Shown here one piece after another: positions 23,032-30,349 of a stretch of 30,349 nucleotides of DNA. This stretch comes from a virus: positions 1 to 30,349 of IMG/VR virus record IMGVR_UViG_3300024054_000385; one strand, given 5' to 3'. The first letter of the stretch is position 1, and each line of letters begins with the position of its first letter. Made by a program: the position numbers and the translations under genes. The notes below the pieces were generated by a model. That model did no database searches. It was not told the DNA's origin and saw only the letters and a list, made by a program, of their open reading frames with translations.

Positions 23032-23060
23032 ATGTTACGCCTTTAGACTGGTCTAATCAA
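23032..23060 (-). promoter_or_regulatory. Promoter with palindromic operator for the ATPase/RloB/WYL operon
   Basis: On the minus strand TTGATT (23060-23055), a 17-base spacer and TAACAT (23037-23032) form a plausible sigma-70 promoter 30-40 bases before the ATPase start. TTAGACTGGTCTAA (23043-23056), an inverted repeat of 6 with a 2-base centre, fills the spacer, so a bound repressor would block polymerase. Confidence 0.5.
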
Positions 23061-23098
23061 GCCGTGAAATACGAAATTCAACAAAATACTGTTCAAAT

Positions 23099-23578
23099 TT
23101 AGATGGCGGGCTGGTTTTGTGGACAAAAGCCCAGCAACCGCCGCTGCTCATCCCAGTCCACAGGCACGTCCGCCTGCCGACCCCGGACTGCGTGAAGATT
23201 GAGGTGGCGCGGCTGCCGGCCATCCAAAATAGCCTGCACGATGTCGGGTGCCAGGCGTGTGAGCCGCAACACCTCGGCGACCCAGCCTGGCTCCAGCTTC
23301 AATTGCCGCGCCAGTTCGGTGGCATTGGCGACCTCGCCGCTATCGAGCAGCTTTTGCCAATAGAAAGCCTTGCCGATCGTGCGGATCATGGGCAAGTCGA
23401 ATGATGATCGGACCTTGGCATCTTCCTGGCCAGGCGGCGCAATCAGCAGTTTGCGGGTGTGCCGGCGCTTGATGGTCAAGGGGACAAAAGTTACAGCCGA
23501 GCCCTGGCTCAGGTATTCACGCGACGGACCCGACACCGATATCTCGATCTTGCAACGCTGCCGGTTTGCCTGGGTCAT
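23099..23578 (-). CDS. KorB/ParB-like HTH partner of the recombinase
   Basis: 159 aa with an HTH of the KorB/ParB type: LARQLKLEPGWVAEVLRLTR, then LAPDIVQAILDGRQPRHLNL (about 85-130), with a basic N-terminus (PLTIKRRHTRKLLIAPPGQ). The end VDWDEQRRLLGF is common in small proteins encoded right after serine recombinases. It overlaps the recombinase stop as ATGA. It probably binds att DNA or controls the module as an architectural or directionality factor; that role is inferred from context. Confidence 0.75.
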   Translation of the reverse strand: MTQANRQRCKIEISVSGPSREYLSQGSAVTFVPLTIKRRHTRKLLIAPPGQEDAKVRSSFDLPMIRTIGKAFYWQKLLDSGEVANATELARQLKLEPGWVAEVLRLTRLAPDIVQAILDGRQPRHLNLHAVRGRQADVPVDWDEQRRLLGFCPQNQPAI

Positions 23579-25023
23579 GCCAGTGCCTCCTCTTCAATGC
23601 CGAGTTGCCCCAAGGCTGACACCTGCTTTTGTTCCGCGACGAAGGGATGTTGTGCCAGTTCGCGTCGGAAGCGTTGCCACCCATCTTCCCGCCAAACGAT
23701 ATCGAGACCATCCTGGTGCAGTTGCACACGCTCAACCAAGAGCCGCATGATGCGGTGCTGCTCTACCGGGAACATCTGCGCCCAGATGTCGCCAATGCGG
23801 CGCATGGCCACCACGATCATGGCTTCATCGAGATCGGGTTGCTCCTGCATTGCCAGCACTTCGCGCCACACGCCGATGATCATCTCGGGCTCCTGCAATA
23901 CGCACAGGACCTGCATCAGTACGGCTGACTCGATTTCAGCGGCGGGCATAGGACCCATGCTGCGCTGGCCGGGGATGCGTGATGCACCCGCCGTCTGTCG
24001 CTTTTCCAGGTAAGGGACGTAGTAGTGGTAACGCTTGCCGTTTTTCTTCTGCGTGTAGGTTGGCAGCATGCGCTGGCCGTCAGGGGCGTAGAGGAATCCC
24101 GCCAGCAGTGCCGGGGCCTCGTTGTACCGGTCACGGCTCGTGCTGCGTTTGCGTTGCGCAACGATTGCGTCGACCGCTTCCCATTGCGCCGCCGAGATGA
24201 TGGGCTGGTGTTGACCTTTGAAGACATCGCCCTTGTGCGAGATCTCACCCAAGTACAGACGGTTGCGCAGAAGCTTGAACAGGTACTGCTGATCAATGAT
24301 GCGGCCGTGGTGGAATTTGCCGGTCTGTGTCTCCCAGGACTTTGTGGTGTGCCCTTCAACCTGGAGCTCACGTACCAGACGAGCAGCCGATCCGTGTTCT
24401 GCGTAACGGGTAAAGATTTCGCGCACCAGTGCCGCCTCCCTTTCGTTGACGACGAGCTTGCGATCTTTGACGTCATAACCCAAGGGCGGCACGCCGCCCA
24501 TCCACATTCCCTTGGCCTTGCTGGCGGCGATCTTGTCGCGGATCCGCTCACCCGTGACCTCACGTTCGAACTGGGCAAAGGACAGCAGGATGTTGAGCGT
24601 CAGACGTCCCATCGACGTCGTGGTGTTGAACTGCTGGGTCACGGATACGAACGAGACCCCGTGCCGATCGAACACTTCCACCAGCCGCGCGAAATCCGGC
24701 AGGCTGCGCGTCAGGCGGTCAATCTTGTAGACCACGACGATGTCGATCTTTCCGTCCTCGATGTCGGCCATCAATCGGCGCAACCCCGGCCGCTCCATAT
24801 TGCCTCCGGAGAAACCGCCATCGTCATAGCCATCGGCCACAGCGATCCAGCCTTCATGGCGCTGACTGGCAATGTAGGCAAGCCCGGCATCACGCTGCGC
24901 CTCCAGGCTGCTGTATTCCATGTCCAAGCCTTCATCGGTGGACTTGCGGGTGTAGACCGCACAGCGCCGCTTGGGGGTGGTGGCAGGCGTTTGCGTGTTT
25001 GGGTAGGGCGTGGGTTTTCTCAT
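23575..25023 (-). CDS. Large serine recombinase (integrase)
   Basis: 482 aa. The resolvase catalytic domain (about 18-165) has the nucleophile serine in YTRKSTDEGL, DGGFSGGNMERPGL and the arginines of KIDRLTRSLPDFARL; then ITGERIRDKIAASKAKGMWM-type helix E (here VTGERIRDK). A Recombinase domain (about 180-300) includes GYDVKDRKLVVNE and LLRNRLYLGEISHKG; the rest is helical. It should integrate and excise the element by rotating four cut strands at short att sites. It is at the short end of the large serine recombinase range. The ATG overlaps the DUF2924 stop (ATGA). Confidence 0.96.
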   Translation of the reverse strand: MRKPTPYPNTQTPATTPKRRCAVYTRKSTDEGLDMEYSSLEAQRDAGLAYIASQRHEGWIAVADGYDDGGFSGGNMERPGLRRLMADIEDGKIDIVVVYKIDRLTRSLPDFARLVEVFDRHGVSFVSVTQQFNTTTSMGRLTLNILLSFAQFEREVTGERIRDKIAASKAKGMWMGGVPPLGYDVKDRKLVVNEREAALVREIFTRYAEHGSAARLVRELQVEGHTTKSWETQTGKFHHGRIIDQQYLFKLLRNRLYLGEISHKGDVFKGQHQPIISAAQWEAVDAIVAQRKRSTSRDRYNEAPALLAGFLYAPDGQRMLPTYTQKKNGKRYHYYVPYLEKRQTAGASRIPGQRSMGPMPAAEIESAVLMQVLCVLQEPEMIIGVWREVLAMQEQPDLDEAMIVVAMRRIGDIWAQMFPVEQHRIMRLLVERVQLHQDGLDIVWREDGWQRFRRELAQHPFVAEQKQVSALGQLGIEEEALA

Positions 25024-25490
25024 GCCAATGCCCCCTGACGCTTGGGTGCGGGTTGGCGAAGTCCGAAAAATGCCGGTCCCGACCAGGCGGTGCCGGTGAT
25101 GGCTTTGGCCACCCCGGACAAGCTCTTGTAGGCACGTGCCTGGTATTCGAAACGCCCATCGTCCAGGACTTTGACCTGATGGGTGATGCCGTTGTACTCG
25201 CGGATCAGGGTGGCGCCCGGTGCGAGCTGGTTTTCTGCGCGGCGCTTCTGGTTGGGCACCTCGCCGGTCTCACCGATTTTTTCCAGGCGACGTTTGAGCG
25301 ATTGCGACATTGCGCCGAACGCCTCTTCCTGGATCTTGTACGCCAGCCGACTTTCAAGCCAGGTCCGATGGTGGTGGCCGGGGCGGCGATCGAAATATTG
25401 ATCCCAGAGCGCCCAGAGGTTTTCCATCGGTAGATAGGGCAATTGCGCCAGGCGCGCGGCGACCGTTTCTTTGCTTGCGTGCGTCGTCAT
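25020..25490 (-). CDS. DUF2924 protein
   Basis: 156 aa: LPMENLWALWDQYFDRRPGH, RTWLESRLAYKIQEEAFGAM, then the late conserved block GATLIREYNGITHQVKVLDD and SLSGVAKAITGTAWSGPAFF. This is the DUF2924 pattern, almost always next to a serine recombinase, as here. It is coupled by ATGA overlaps to both neighbours, so the three proteins are made together. The GxxxxREWxGxxHxVxVLxDGxxWxG-like block resembles a DNA-binding beta sheet; a role in recombination is likely but not proven. Confidence 0.93.
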   Translation of the reverse strand: MTTHASKETVAARLAQLPYLPMENLWALWDQYFDRRPGHHHRTWLESRLAYKIQEEAFGAMSQSLKRRLEKIGETGEVPNQKRRAENQLAPGATLIREYNGITHQVKVLDDGRFEYQARAYKSLSGVAKAITGTAWSGPAFFGLRQPAPKRQGALA

Positions 25491-25723
25491 ACGGGAACTC
25501 CTTCTTGTTGAGACGGGTTCGTATGAACGCGCTGGTGGCCACTAAAGCCAAGCGCAATGTCGCCGGCCGTGGCTTCATGCTGACGCTGGTTTTCTGTGGA
25601 GACGCGCGTGCGGGCCCGGAGAATGCCGGCGGCGAGCAACTGCGCGATTTCCTGGCAAGGGGAGCGCCCAAGCTTACGGGTGTCGCGATGGGCAGGATTG
25701 GAGTGGTGTTCGATGGGTGACAT
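25487..25723 (-). CDS. Small hypothetical protein of the recombinase operon
   Basis: 78 aa. Central helix PCQEIAQLLAAGILRARTR, then polar and likely disordered tail (GFSGHQRVHTNPSQQEGVPV). Proteins with this L--LLA-G-LR-R core commonly precede DUF2924 genes. It is the first gene of the integration operon, coupled to DUF2924 by ATGA. No strong ribosome binding site and no known function. Confidence 0.7.
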   Translation of the reverse strand: MSPIEHHSNPAHRDTRKLGRSPCQEIAQLLAAGILRARTRVSTENQRQHEATAGDIALGFSGHQRVHTNPSQQEGVPV

Positions 25724-25884
25724 GGCAGGCTTTCGTGATGAAAAACTGCCACCATTTCACTGGCAAGCCACAGGAATTCCGAGCAGGAAATTGCTGCCCG
25801 TTGCGGGCCGTTGCGAACGGAGGCCTTCGACTGCTGGTTGGTGCGTGCTGGTGACAAATGACGGAGCCACGCACTGTTGTGACG
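25724..25884. other. Gap between integration module and regulator pair
   Basis: 161 bases with no convincing gene. It lies before the recombinase operon and would hold its promoter; I see no good -35/-10 pair. It is the nearest non-coding DNA to the recombinase start and so a place to look for an att core. Confidence 0.4.
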
Positions 25885-26841
25885 TCAACGCACCGGCGGC
25901 TGGCCCTTGCGCACGAAACGATCGAAGGTGTTTTCAAGGCCATCGTCGTCATCGTCCGTCTTGTCGCGCTCCCAAGGCTTGACCTCGGGCGGGAGGACCA
26001 GCAGGGTCATCGTTTGGCGATAGAGGTCGGATGCGATGCGCATCTCGCGCGCCACCATGCCCTCGGGCTCCTGCGGAAACCAGATGCGCGCATCTATCGG
26101 CGTGCCCAACCGATCGACGTTGGTGTCCGTGCCCAAACGTGTGGCACTCCTGGCTGGCAATGGCCGGCGCTGACGATTGGCCAGCCGTTTGTTCAGATAA
26201 ATGGAGAGCCATTTGCCTGACTCGCTTCCGCAAGCCCACTGGACGACCCCATTCTGGGACATGACCAGCACCGCACGCTGGGGCGTTAGCTCCAGCCACT
26301 TCAGAATGGCCGAAGTCATGGACACGCCATACCGATCCGCGCATGCACCGAGCACATCCAGATCGATGGTTGCCCCCTGGATCTGCCGACGGTAATCATC
26401 CGCAGGCATCAGCAGGTAGGACGCAAACGTATTCGCCTCAAATTCAATCTGGCGCTCTTCGCTGTCCCATTGGGTGGTATCGACTTCGCTGCAGTTGAAA
26501 GACGGCTGCAGATGGCGATGCACCAGGTAATGTCCGAGCTCGTGTGCCAGCGTGAACCGTATCCGCCCAGGGGAACTGATCGCCTGGTTGTAAATGATGG
26601 CCCAGTTGCCCTTGCCCGGCGCATCGGCATTCAGGTTGAACAGCGCCCCTTCGAACTCCGGGTCCATGGCTTTGCCCTGGATGGCGATCGGCTCCCCAGT
26701 CTGGAAGGTTGCCGGCACCTCCGGAATCAGCGCCTCAACATCGACAGGGAAACGGTCGCCGCCATGGACAGCATGGAGCTGATCCAAGATTTTGTTCAGT
26801 CGAATGGCAACTGCCTTCGGTTTGCTGGGCAGCTCGATCAT
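25885..26841 (-). CDS. ImmA/IrrE family metallopeptidase
   Basis: 318 aa. The zinc site is HELGH (100-104) with the third ligand in FEANTFASYLLMP (Glu135). The N-terminal part resembles the COG2856 domain; a long C-terminal extension (about 190-318) ends in an acidic run (DKTDDDDDG). In ICEBs1 and related elements ImmA cleaves the XRE repressor encoded next to it to derepress the element. Here it follows the XRE gene with an ATGA overlap, so the same anti-repressor role is probable. The extension could carry a sensor. Confidence 0.93.
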   Translation of the reverse strand: MIELPSKPKAVAIRLNKILDQLHAVHGGDRFPVDVEALIPEVPATFQTGEPIAIQGKAMDPEFEGALFNLNADAPGKGNWAIIYNQAISSPGRIRFTLAHELGHYLVHRHLQPSFNCSEVDTTQWDSEERQIEFEANTFASYLLMPADDYRRQIQGATIDLDVLGACADRYGVSMTSAILKWLELTPQRAVLVMSQNGVVQWACGSESGKWLSIYLNKRLANRQRRPLPARSATRLGTDTNVDRLGTPIDARIWFPQEPEGMVAREMRIASDLYRQTMTLLVLPPEVKPWERDKTDDDDDGLENTFDRFVRKGQPPVR

Positions 26842-27164
26842 CCTTGGGTCTTCTTGAGGGTCTTCAGGATTTCAAGGAGCTGATGCTTGGTCTCGGGTTT
26901 GAGCATCTTGTAGTTTCGGAAGAACGCCTTGTCGAAGGCATCCACCGGCTGGTCTGCCTGCTCGTTGTGGGCCAGGAACTCTGGCGTGACGTTCAGGACA
27001 GCGGCGATGCTGGCCAGTTTTTCCATGGTGGGGTTGGCGTCGTCGTTGTTTTCCAACTCCCAGAGATAGCTCTTGCTCATGCCGGCGGCGGCGGCCAGTG
27101 CGTCGAGACTCAACTTCTGCTCACGGCGCAGCCTGCGAATTTTGTCGCCAAGTGGGGTTGCCAC
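26838..27164 (-). CDS. XRE-family repressor
   Basis: 108 aa starting at GTG (27164), with AGGAG about five bases upstream. HTH_3 motif LGDKIRRLRREQKLSLDALA then AAAGMSKSYLWELENNDDAN (about 5-45), followed by a helical tail probably for dimerisation. It should repress its own promoter and the divergent promoter of the 411-aa gene, and be cleaved by the ImmA-like protease. The intergenic region of 266 bases is ample for operators. Fairly high confidence for the family. Confidence 0.92.
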   Translation of the reverse strand: MATPLGDKIRRLRREQKLSLDALAAAAGMSKSYLWELENNDDANPTMEKLASIAAVLNVTPEFLAHNEQADQPVDAFDKAFFRNYKMLKPETKHQLLEILKTLKKTQG

Positions 27165-27262
27165 GGTTTCTCCTGTGTTCTCTCAGCCCTGCTTGAACAG
27201 GGTCTGGGTAGCGTTTTGCACAGACCGAGATATTACGTTATTTCGAACGAATCAGCACCGGC

Positions 27263-27291
27263 TTGACAACACAATCATCGACCGTTAAATT
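27263..27291 (+). promoter_or_regulatory. Sigma-70-like promoter for the divergent operon
   Basis: TTGACA (27263-27268), a perfect -35, is 17 bases from TAAATT (27286-27291), a fair -10. The first gene starts about 130 bases further on, so the leader is long and could hold further control. A likely target for the XRE repressor. Confidence 0.5.
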
Positions 27292-27430
27292 CCATCAAAC
27301 ACCCGATATAGCGAACAAATACATTTTGCTTTGTTGTGCGATGCGGTGTTGAGAACAGTGTAACCAACCCAGGCCTCTCGCGCACACCAGAAATCATCGG
27401 CACGGCGGCCCAACAAAAAGGAAAAACAAG

Positions 27431-28666
27431 ATGGCCGCCTTCAACTACCGCCAACTCATCCGCCAAGTGCCAGCGCACGCTTGGAAGTTCTACTTGCAGT
27501 CTCGCAAGCTGGAACTACCCGCCGATCTTGTCGACGACAAGCTGGTCAATGCCGTTACCGAGATCATCGATGCCCTGCCTACCGTCCAACGAGAGGTGTT
27601 GTACGCCGAGATGCGGCGCGTGCATGACTTGGCCAACGGGCGTGGTGTCGATGCCCTGCGCAACACCGCCCCACCGGACTCCGCGATCCATGAGGATTTC
27701 ACGAAGTTCTCCAGCGATGCCGAGCGCGCCTTGTGGATCATGGCCAACTGGCCTGACCTGTTCGCCACGGCCGAGGCCATCTACGCGGTGAGCCTGCGCA
27801 TTGGCAAGCGCGGCTGGAAACGCTTGCAAGTGTCGCCGGTCGATGCGCTGTTCCGGGGCCAGGAAGACATTCATGCCCTCGAGGTCGCACTGGCCACCGC
27901 ATTCACGCCGCGCAAGGGAACGCCGCGCGCCTGTCAGATCGAAACCCTGGACCGGCATCTGGATGGCGGCGTGCAACTGGGCATCCTCATCGAGGACAAC
28001 GCACAGCGTCAGCTGGAATTCGGCGACGACAACCGGGCGCACTGGCGCGACATCCGACCACCCATGGCCATGGATGTCGTCATCTACCCGGCCAGCGGGG
28101 TGATTGATGTGCTGGCGCCCGGTGGTGCCAAGACACAGCAGACCTTGCTGGAGCACCTCGGCAAACATGTCTTCAAGAAAGTGCTGCAGCCCAAGGACAT
28201 CGAGAAGCCGATGTTTTTCCTGAACCGACTGCGGGATGGCTTCGAGCTTTTCGATGACAGCGCATGTGACTTGGCGGCTCACCGGGTCGAACGCATCCGT
28301 TTGTCGCAAGCCAAAGTGCGGGCCATTCATCCCCCGATCTGCGACTACCAGATCAAACCGCCCGGGGAAAAAGATGCACCCGATGTGCTGGCCTGTCTCG
28401 CTGCCCAGCAAATCAGCCCCATTCTGATGGGGCAAGGCTTCAACATCATCGACGCCGTGGTGTCGCTGTATTTTGAGCCGGTGCAGTCGGGAAAAGCCAG
28501 CCGGGTGCTGCATGTTGACCTCAAACAAAACGGGATCAGCAATCTGCGCGACATGGAAGAAGCTGATGCCCGCCTGGTGGAATCGCTGCTGCGCGTACTG
28601 GGTGTCATGCAGTCACCAGCATCGACCGAGCCAGTCGAGGTACCCGAGGGAGCCGTGCATGCATGA
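27431..28666 (+). CDS. Uncharacterised 411-aa protein
   Basis: No family recognised. The N-terminal third is helical (FNYRQLIRQVPAHAWKFYLQ, EIIDALPTVQREVLYAEMRR). The middle is beta-rich (GVQLGILIEDNAQRQLEFGD; AMDVVIYPASGVIDVLAPGG, then a helix QQTLLEHLGKHVF). The last third has FFLNRLRDGFELFDDSACDL, VERIRLSQAKVRAIHPPICD and a beta-helix end. AAGGA precedes the ATG at a spacing of about nine. No catalytic motif, signal peptide or membrane segment. It is the first gene of a three-gene plus-strand operon divergent from XRE-ImmA and overlaps the next start, so the two are likely partners. Confidence 0.75.
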   Translation: MAAFNYRQLIRQVPAHAWKFYLQSRKLELPADLVDDKLVNAVTEIIDALPTVQREVLYAEMRRVHDLANGRGVDALRNTAPPDSAIHEDFTKFSSDAERALWIMANWPDLFATAEAIYAVSLRIGKRGWKRLQVSPVDALFRGQEDIHALEVALATAFTPRKGTPRACQIETLDRHLDGGVQLGILIEDNAQRQLEFGDDNRAHWRDIRPPMAMDVVIYPASGVIDVLAPGGAKTQQTLLEHLGKHVFKKVLQPKDIEKPMFFLNRLRDGFELFDDSACDLAAHRVERIRLSQAKVRAIHPPICDYQIKPPGEKDAPDVLACLAAQQISPILMGQGFNIIDAVVSLYFEPVQSGKASRVLHVDLKQNGISNLRDMEEADARLVESLLRVLGVMQSPASTEPVEVPEGAVHA

Positions 28667-29633
28667 GGCCGTCGCAGTCATGAACGACCAGGGGCTGGCA
28701 GAGATCTGCCGCCTACTGGAACGCGAAGACATGCTGATCTCGCCCGACGCGGTCTGGCTTTCGAGTCGCCCCGGCATATATGGTCATCTGCTGGCGCTGG
28801 ATGCTATCGCCGTCAGCCGTGAGCGGGCCCTGGACATCCTCTGCCCTGAGTGTGGCATGGAGTCCATGCGGCCAAAGCCACACGACGCGCAAGATTCGCA
28901 ACCCTATCGCGGCTACTGCCCGGAGTGTGGGTGGGTAGGTCTGGCGAATCAACTGGCGCACTATTGGCAGGTGCAGCCCCAGAAGCTGGCCAAGTGGTTG
29001 TCAGCCGGACTGGGGCTGGCCCCGCGCTATGCCGTCGAGCCCATCGTGGATCACGTCTTGTGGCGACTGGGTGAGTTCGAACATCGGCGCCGACGCCACA
29101 CGGTTTTCTTTGGACGTCGCCTGGGCGCGATGTCCGATCAGGTGGCAGCCAAGCTGGCGCAACTGGTCGCGCCCGGCGCTGAGGTGATCATCACGGCGGG
29201 TGAGCCAGCATCCTTGCGCGGTACCGCCTTGAGCGATCGCCTGTTGGTTCCGCTGAGGGCCATTGCCCACATCCGGAAATCCGGTCTGGTGATTGAGAAC
29301 CTTGAGGCGTACCTGACACGCCCGGTAACGGTGACGGAGTCTGGGGAAACATCGCTACGTTTGATGCACACCCAGCGCGTGGCGCTGATCGACGGCGAGG
29401 CCATCGATCTGTCTCCTCAGGTCTATCTCTTCTTGAAAATTTTGGAAGACGCTGATGGTGATGAGGTGCACAAGCGGCACATTGCCGAGGGGCTTGGCAT
29501 CGAGCCTGGGGCCAGCTTCCGGACCGCGGACATATTCAAGCGCCACAAGCAGGTCTACGCCACCTTTGTCGATAAAGACGACAAGGGGCACTACTGGCTC
29601 AAGCCTGACTTCGTAATCTTGGAAAGGGGGTGA
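28659..29633 (+). CDS. Uncharacterised zinc-ribbon protein with possible winged helix
   Basis: 324 aa. Two CPEC-type knuckles (LCPECGMES, Cys62/65, and YCPECGW, Cys87/90) form a zinc ribbon. The following region is helical and basic (LGEFEHRRRRHTVFFGRRLG). The C-terminus (about 245-324) is a possible winged-helix module: IDLSPQVYLFLKILEDADGD, HKRHIAEGLGIEPG, FKRHKQVYATFVDKDDKGHY. Overall a nucleic-acid-binding protein seems likely. The start at 28659 has GAGGGAG seven bases upstream and overlaps the previous stop; an ATG at 28680 is possible. I do not recognise the family. Confidence 0.7.
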   Translation: MHEAVAVMNDQGLAEICRLLEREDMLISPDAVWLSSRPGIYGHLLALDAIAVSRERALDILCPECGMESMRPKPHDAQDSQPYRGYCPECGWVGLANQLAHYWQVQPQKLAKWLSAGLGLAPRYAVEPIVDHVLWRLGEFEHRRRRHTVFFGRRLGAMSDQVAAKLAQLVAPGAEVIITAGEPASLRGTALSDRLLVPLRAIAHIRKSGLVIENLEAYLTRPVTVTESGETSLRLMHTQRVALIDGEAIDLSPQVYLFLKILEDADGDEVHKRHIAEGLGIEPGASFRTADIFKRHKQVYATFVDKDDKGHYWLKPDFVILERG

Positions 29634-29691
29634 TTCGACAGCCTACCCCCCCTGACTTCCAGCATCCATCCAACCTTGAAAGGATTTTGAA

Positions 29692-29916
29692 ATGGCCGGT
29701 AAAAACCAACATGTAGTGAAGCGCGACGACGGCTGGGCCGTGCGTGGCGAAAACAACCAGCGTGACACCTCGCACCATCGCACCCAGTCCGAGGCCGAAC
29801 GGGCCGCCCGTGACATCGCCATCAACCAGCGCAGCGAGGTGTTGATTCATGGCGAGAATGGTCGCATCCGCGAGCGCAACAGCTACGGCAACGATCCGCA
29901 CCCGCCCAAGGGCTGA
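29692..29916 (+). CDS. DUF2188 family protein
   Basis: 74 aa: KNQHVVKRDDGWAVRGENNQ, RTQSEAERAARDIAINQRSE and VLIHGENGRIRERNSYGNDP. This is the DUF2188 pattern, a small beta-alpha-beta fold with HVVP--DGW-V----- at the start. AAGGA precedes the ATG by eight bases. It is 58 bases downstream of the zinc-ribbon gene on the same strand. Function unknown; it is widespread as a small stress- or mobile-element-linked protein. Confidence 0.92.
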   Translation: MAGKNQHVVKRDDGWAVRGENNQRDTSHHRTQSEAERAARDIAINQRSEVLIHGENGRIRERNSYGNDPHPPKG

Positions 29917-29980
29917 CGATCGCTGACTTTGCAGTCATCGTGTTCGACTATTACAGCAAGTGGTCCGTGCGTCGAACCCG

Positions 29981-30133
29981 ATGCAGCGCATCAATGGCAA
30001 GCGCTTGTCACGAAAGGGTTTCTGCGTGTACTCTGCTGGCAAAGTTCTGGCCGATTTTTTGAGAACCGAGGGCAGAAAAGAGTCAAACTACGCGGGCTGG
30101 CAGGCGTTTTCTGGTTGGCGCGCCAGTGCCTGA
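29981..30133 (+). CDS. Possible 50-aa protein or gene remnant
   Basis: An ATG at 29981 opens a frame to a TGA at 30131: MQRINGKRLSRKGFCVYSAG, then KVLADFLRTEGRKESNYAGW and QAFSGWRASA. Basic and protein-like, but no ribosome binding site and no family. It could be a small gene or the tail of a decayed one at the element's edge. A longer overlapping frame at 29929-30219 looks less protein-like. Low confidence. Confidence 0.25.
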   Translation: MQRINGKRLSRKGFCVYSAGKVLADFLRTEGRKESNYAGWQAFSGWRASA

Positions 30134-30187
30134 GGCACACGCAAAATCGACAGAATCCCCGCACAGCGCGGGGAAAGTCCAGATGTG

Positions 30188-30217
30188 AAAAAGCCCAACC
30201 GATAAGGGTTGGGCTTT
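30188..30217 (-). terminator. Rho-independent terminator of the tRNA gene
   Basis: AAGCCCAACC pairs with GGTTGGGCTT (10 bp, 6-base loop), followed on the minus strand by five Ts. It starts six bases after the 3' end of the tRNA, so it ends that transcript. Confidence 0.88.
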
Positions 30218-30222
30218 GAAAG

Positions 30223-30298
<76 letters not shown>

Positions 30299-30349
30299 GA
30301 AAGAGGGGCGGATTATAGCCGGTTTTGGGGGGCGGCCGCCAGTTACCCC

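Noticed and set aside
24025-25038. A 337-aa plus-strand open frame
   Set aside because: Antisense to the serine recombinase, whose catalytic residues are all visible.
27515-28528. A 337-aa minus-strand open frame opposite the 411-aa gene
   Set aside because: I considered it because the 411-aa protein is unrecognised. The plus frame has a ribosome binding site, a promoter and an overlapping partner gene; the minus frame has none and a His/Gln-rich shadow composition.
29929-30219. A 96-aa plus-strand open frame at the right edge
   Set aside because: It runs through the tRNA terminator hairpin and is rich in Arg/Gln/Cys; the 50-aa frame in another register looks better.

Overview
The window is most of a prophage (or phage-derived island) in a high-GC proteobacterium. 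A betaproteobacterium of the Burkholderiales type fits best: the gene set, high-GC codon use and a tRNA-Ala(CGC) with an encoded CCA point that way, but no marker here fixes a genus. Nearly all phage genes lie on the minus strand and are packed with ATGA, GTGA or TGATG stop/start overlaps, so the phage reads from right to left.

Region by region, left to right. (1) 1-4128, minus: head/packaging block with a portal protein running off the left edge, a gpW-like head-tail joiner, and the lambda-type terminase large and small subunits. (2) 4129-7413: a block that breaks the late operon. Five small plus-strand genes of unknown function (one with a DUF3489 domain) sit in two transcripts with a shared leader motif, and a Fic-domain AMPylator-like gene converges on them. 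(3) 7474-10852, minus: a small two-helix membrane protein (DUF7220), two paralogous ParB-domain DNA methyltransferases, and an M15-type peptidase that could be the endolysin lying between them. (4) 10860-11281: a non-coding region with an intrinsic-terminator-like hairpin, four GGTAAC repeats and a C-rich/G-rich tract; it is a candidate late-control or cos region. (5) 11282-20859, minus: early/replication/recombination block. In order of transcription it holds two AlpA-like HTH proteins, small proteins, a Sak4-type RecA-like ATPase, a possible SSB-like protein, a superfamily 2 helicase, a zinc protein (DUF6511), a Cas4-like Fe-S nuclease, a primase-helicase, a long symmetrical dyad, a RuvC-like resolvase, a 69-aa protein and a DUF6362 protein.

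(6) 20981-22995, minus: a probable phage-defence cassette made of an OLD/COG1106-type ABC ATPase, an RloB-like Toprim protein and a minimal WYL-like protein. It has its own promoter with a 14-bp palindrome in the spacer. (7) 23099-25723, minus: the integration module, with a 78-aa protein, a DUF2924 protein, a large serine recombinase and a KorB/ParB-like HTH protein in a fully overlapping operon. (8) 25885-29916: a regulator pair (XRE repressor plus ImmA/IrrE protease, minus) divergent from a plus-strand operon of two uncharacterised proteins, of which the second has a zinc ribbon and a possible C-terminal winged helix, followed by a DUF2188 protein. (9) 29917-30349: a mostly non-coding stretch, then a tRNA-Ala with its terminator, which is presumably host chromosome.

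The genes fit a temperate, serine-recombinase-integrated phage with its own primase-helicase and Sak4-type recombination, lambda-type packaging, DNA methylation for self-protection and at least one defence cassette. The most interesting parts for novelty are the unknown divergent operon at 27431-29916, the ATPase/RloB/WYL cassette, the paired methyltransferases and three separate repeat arrays in control regions.
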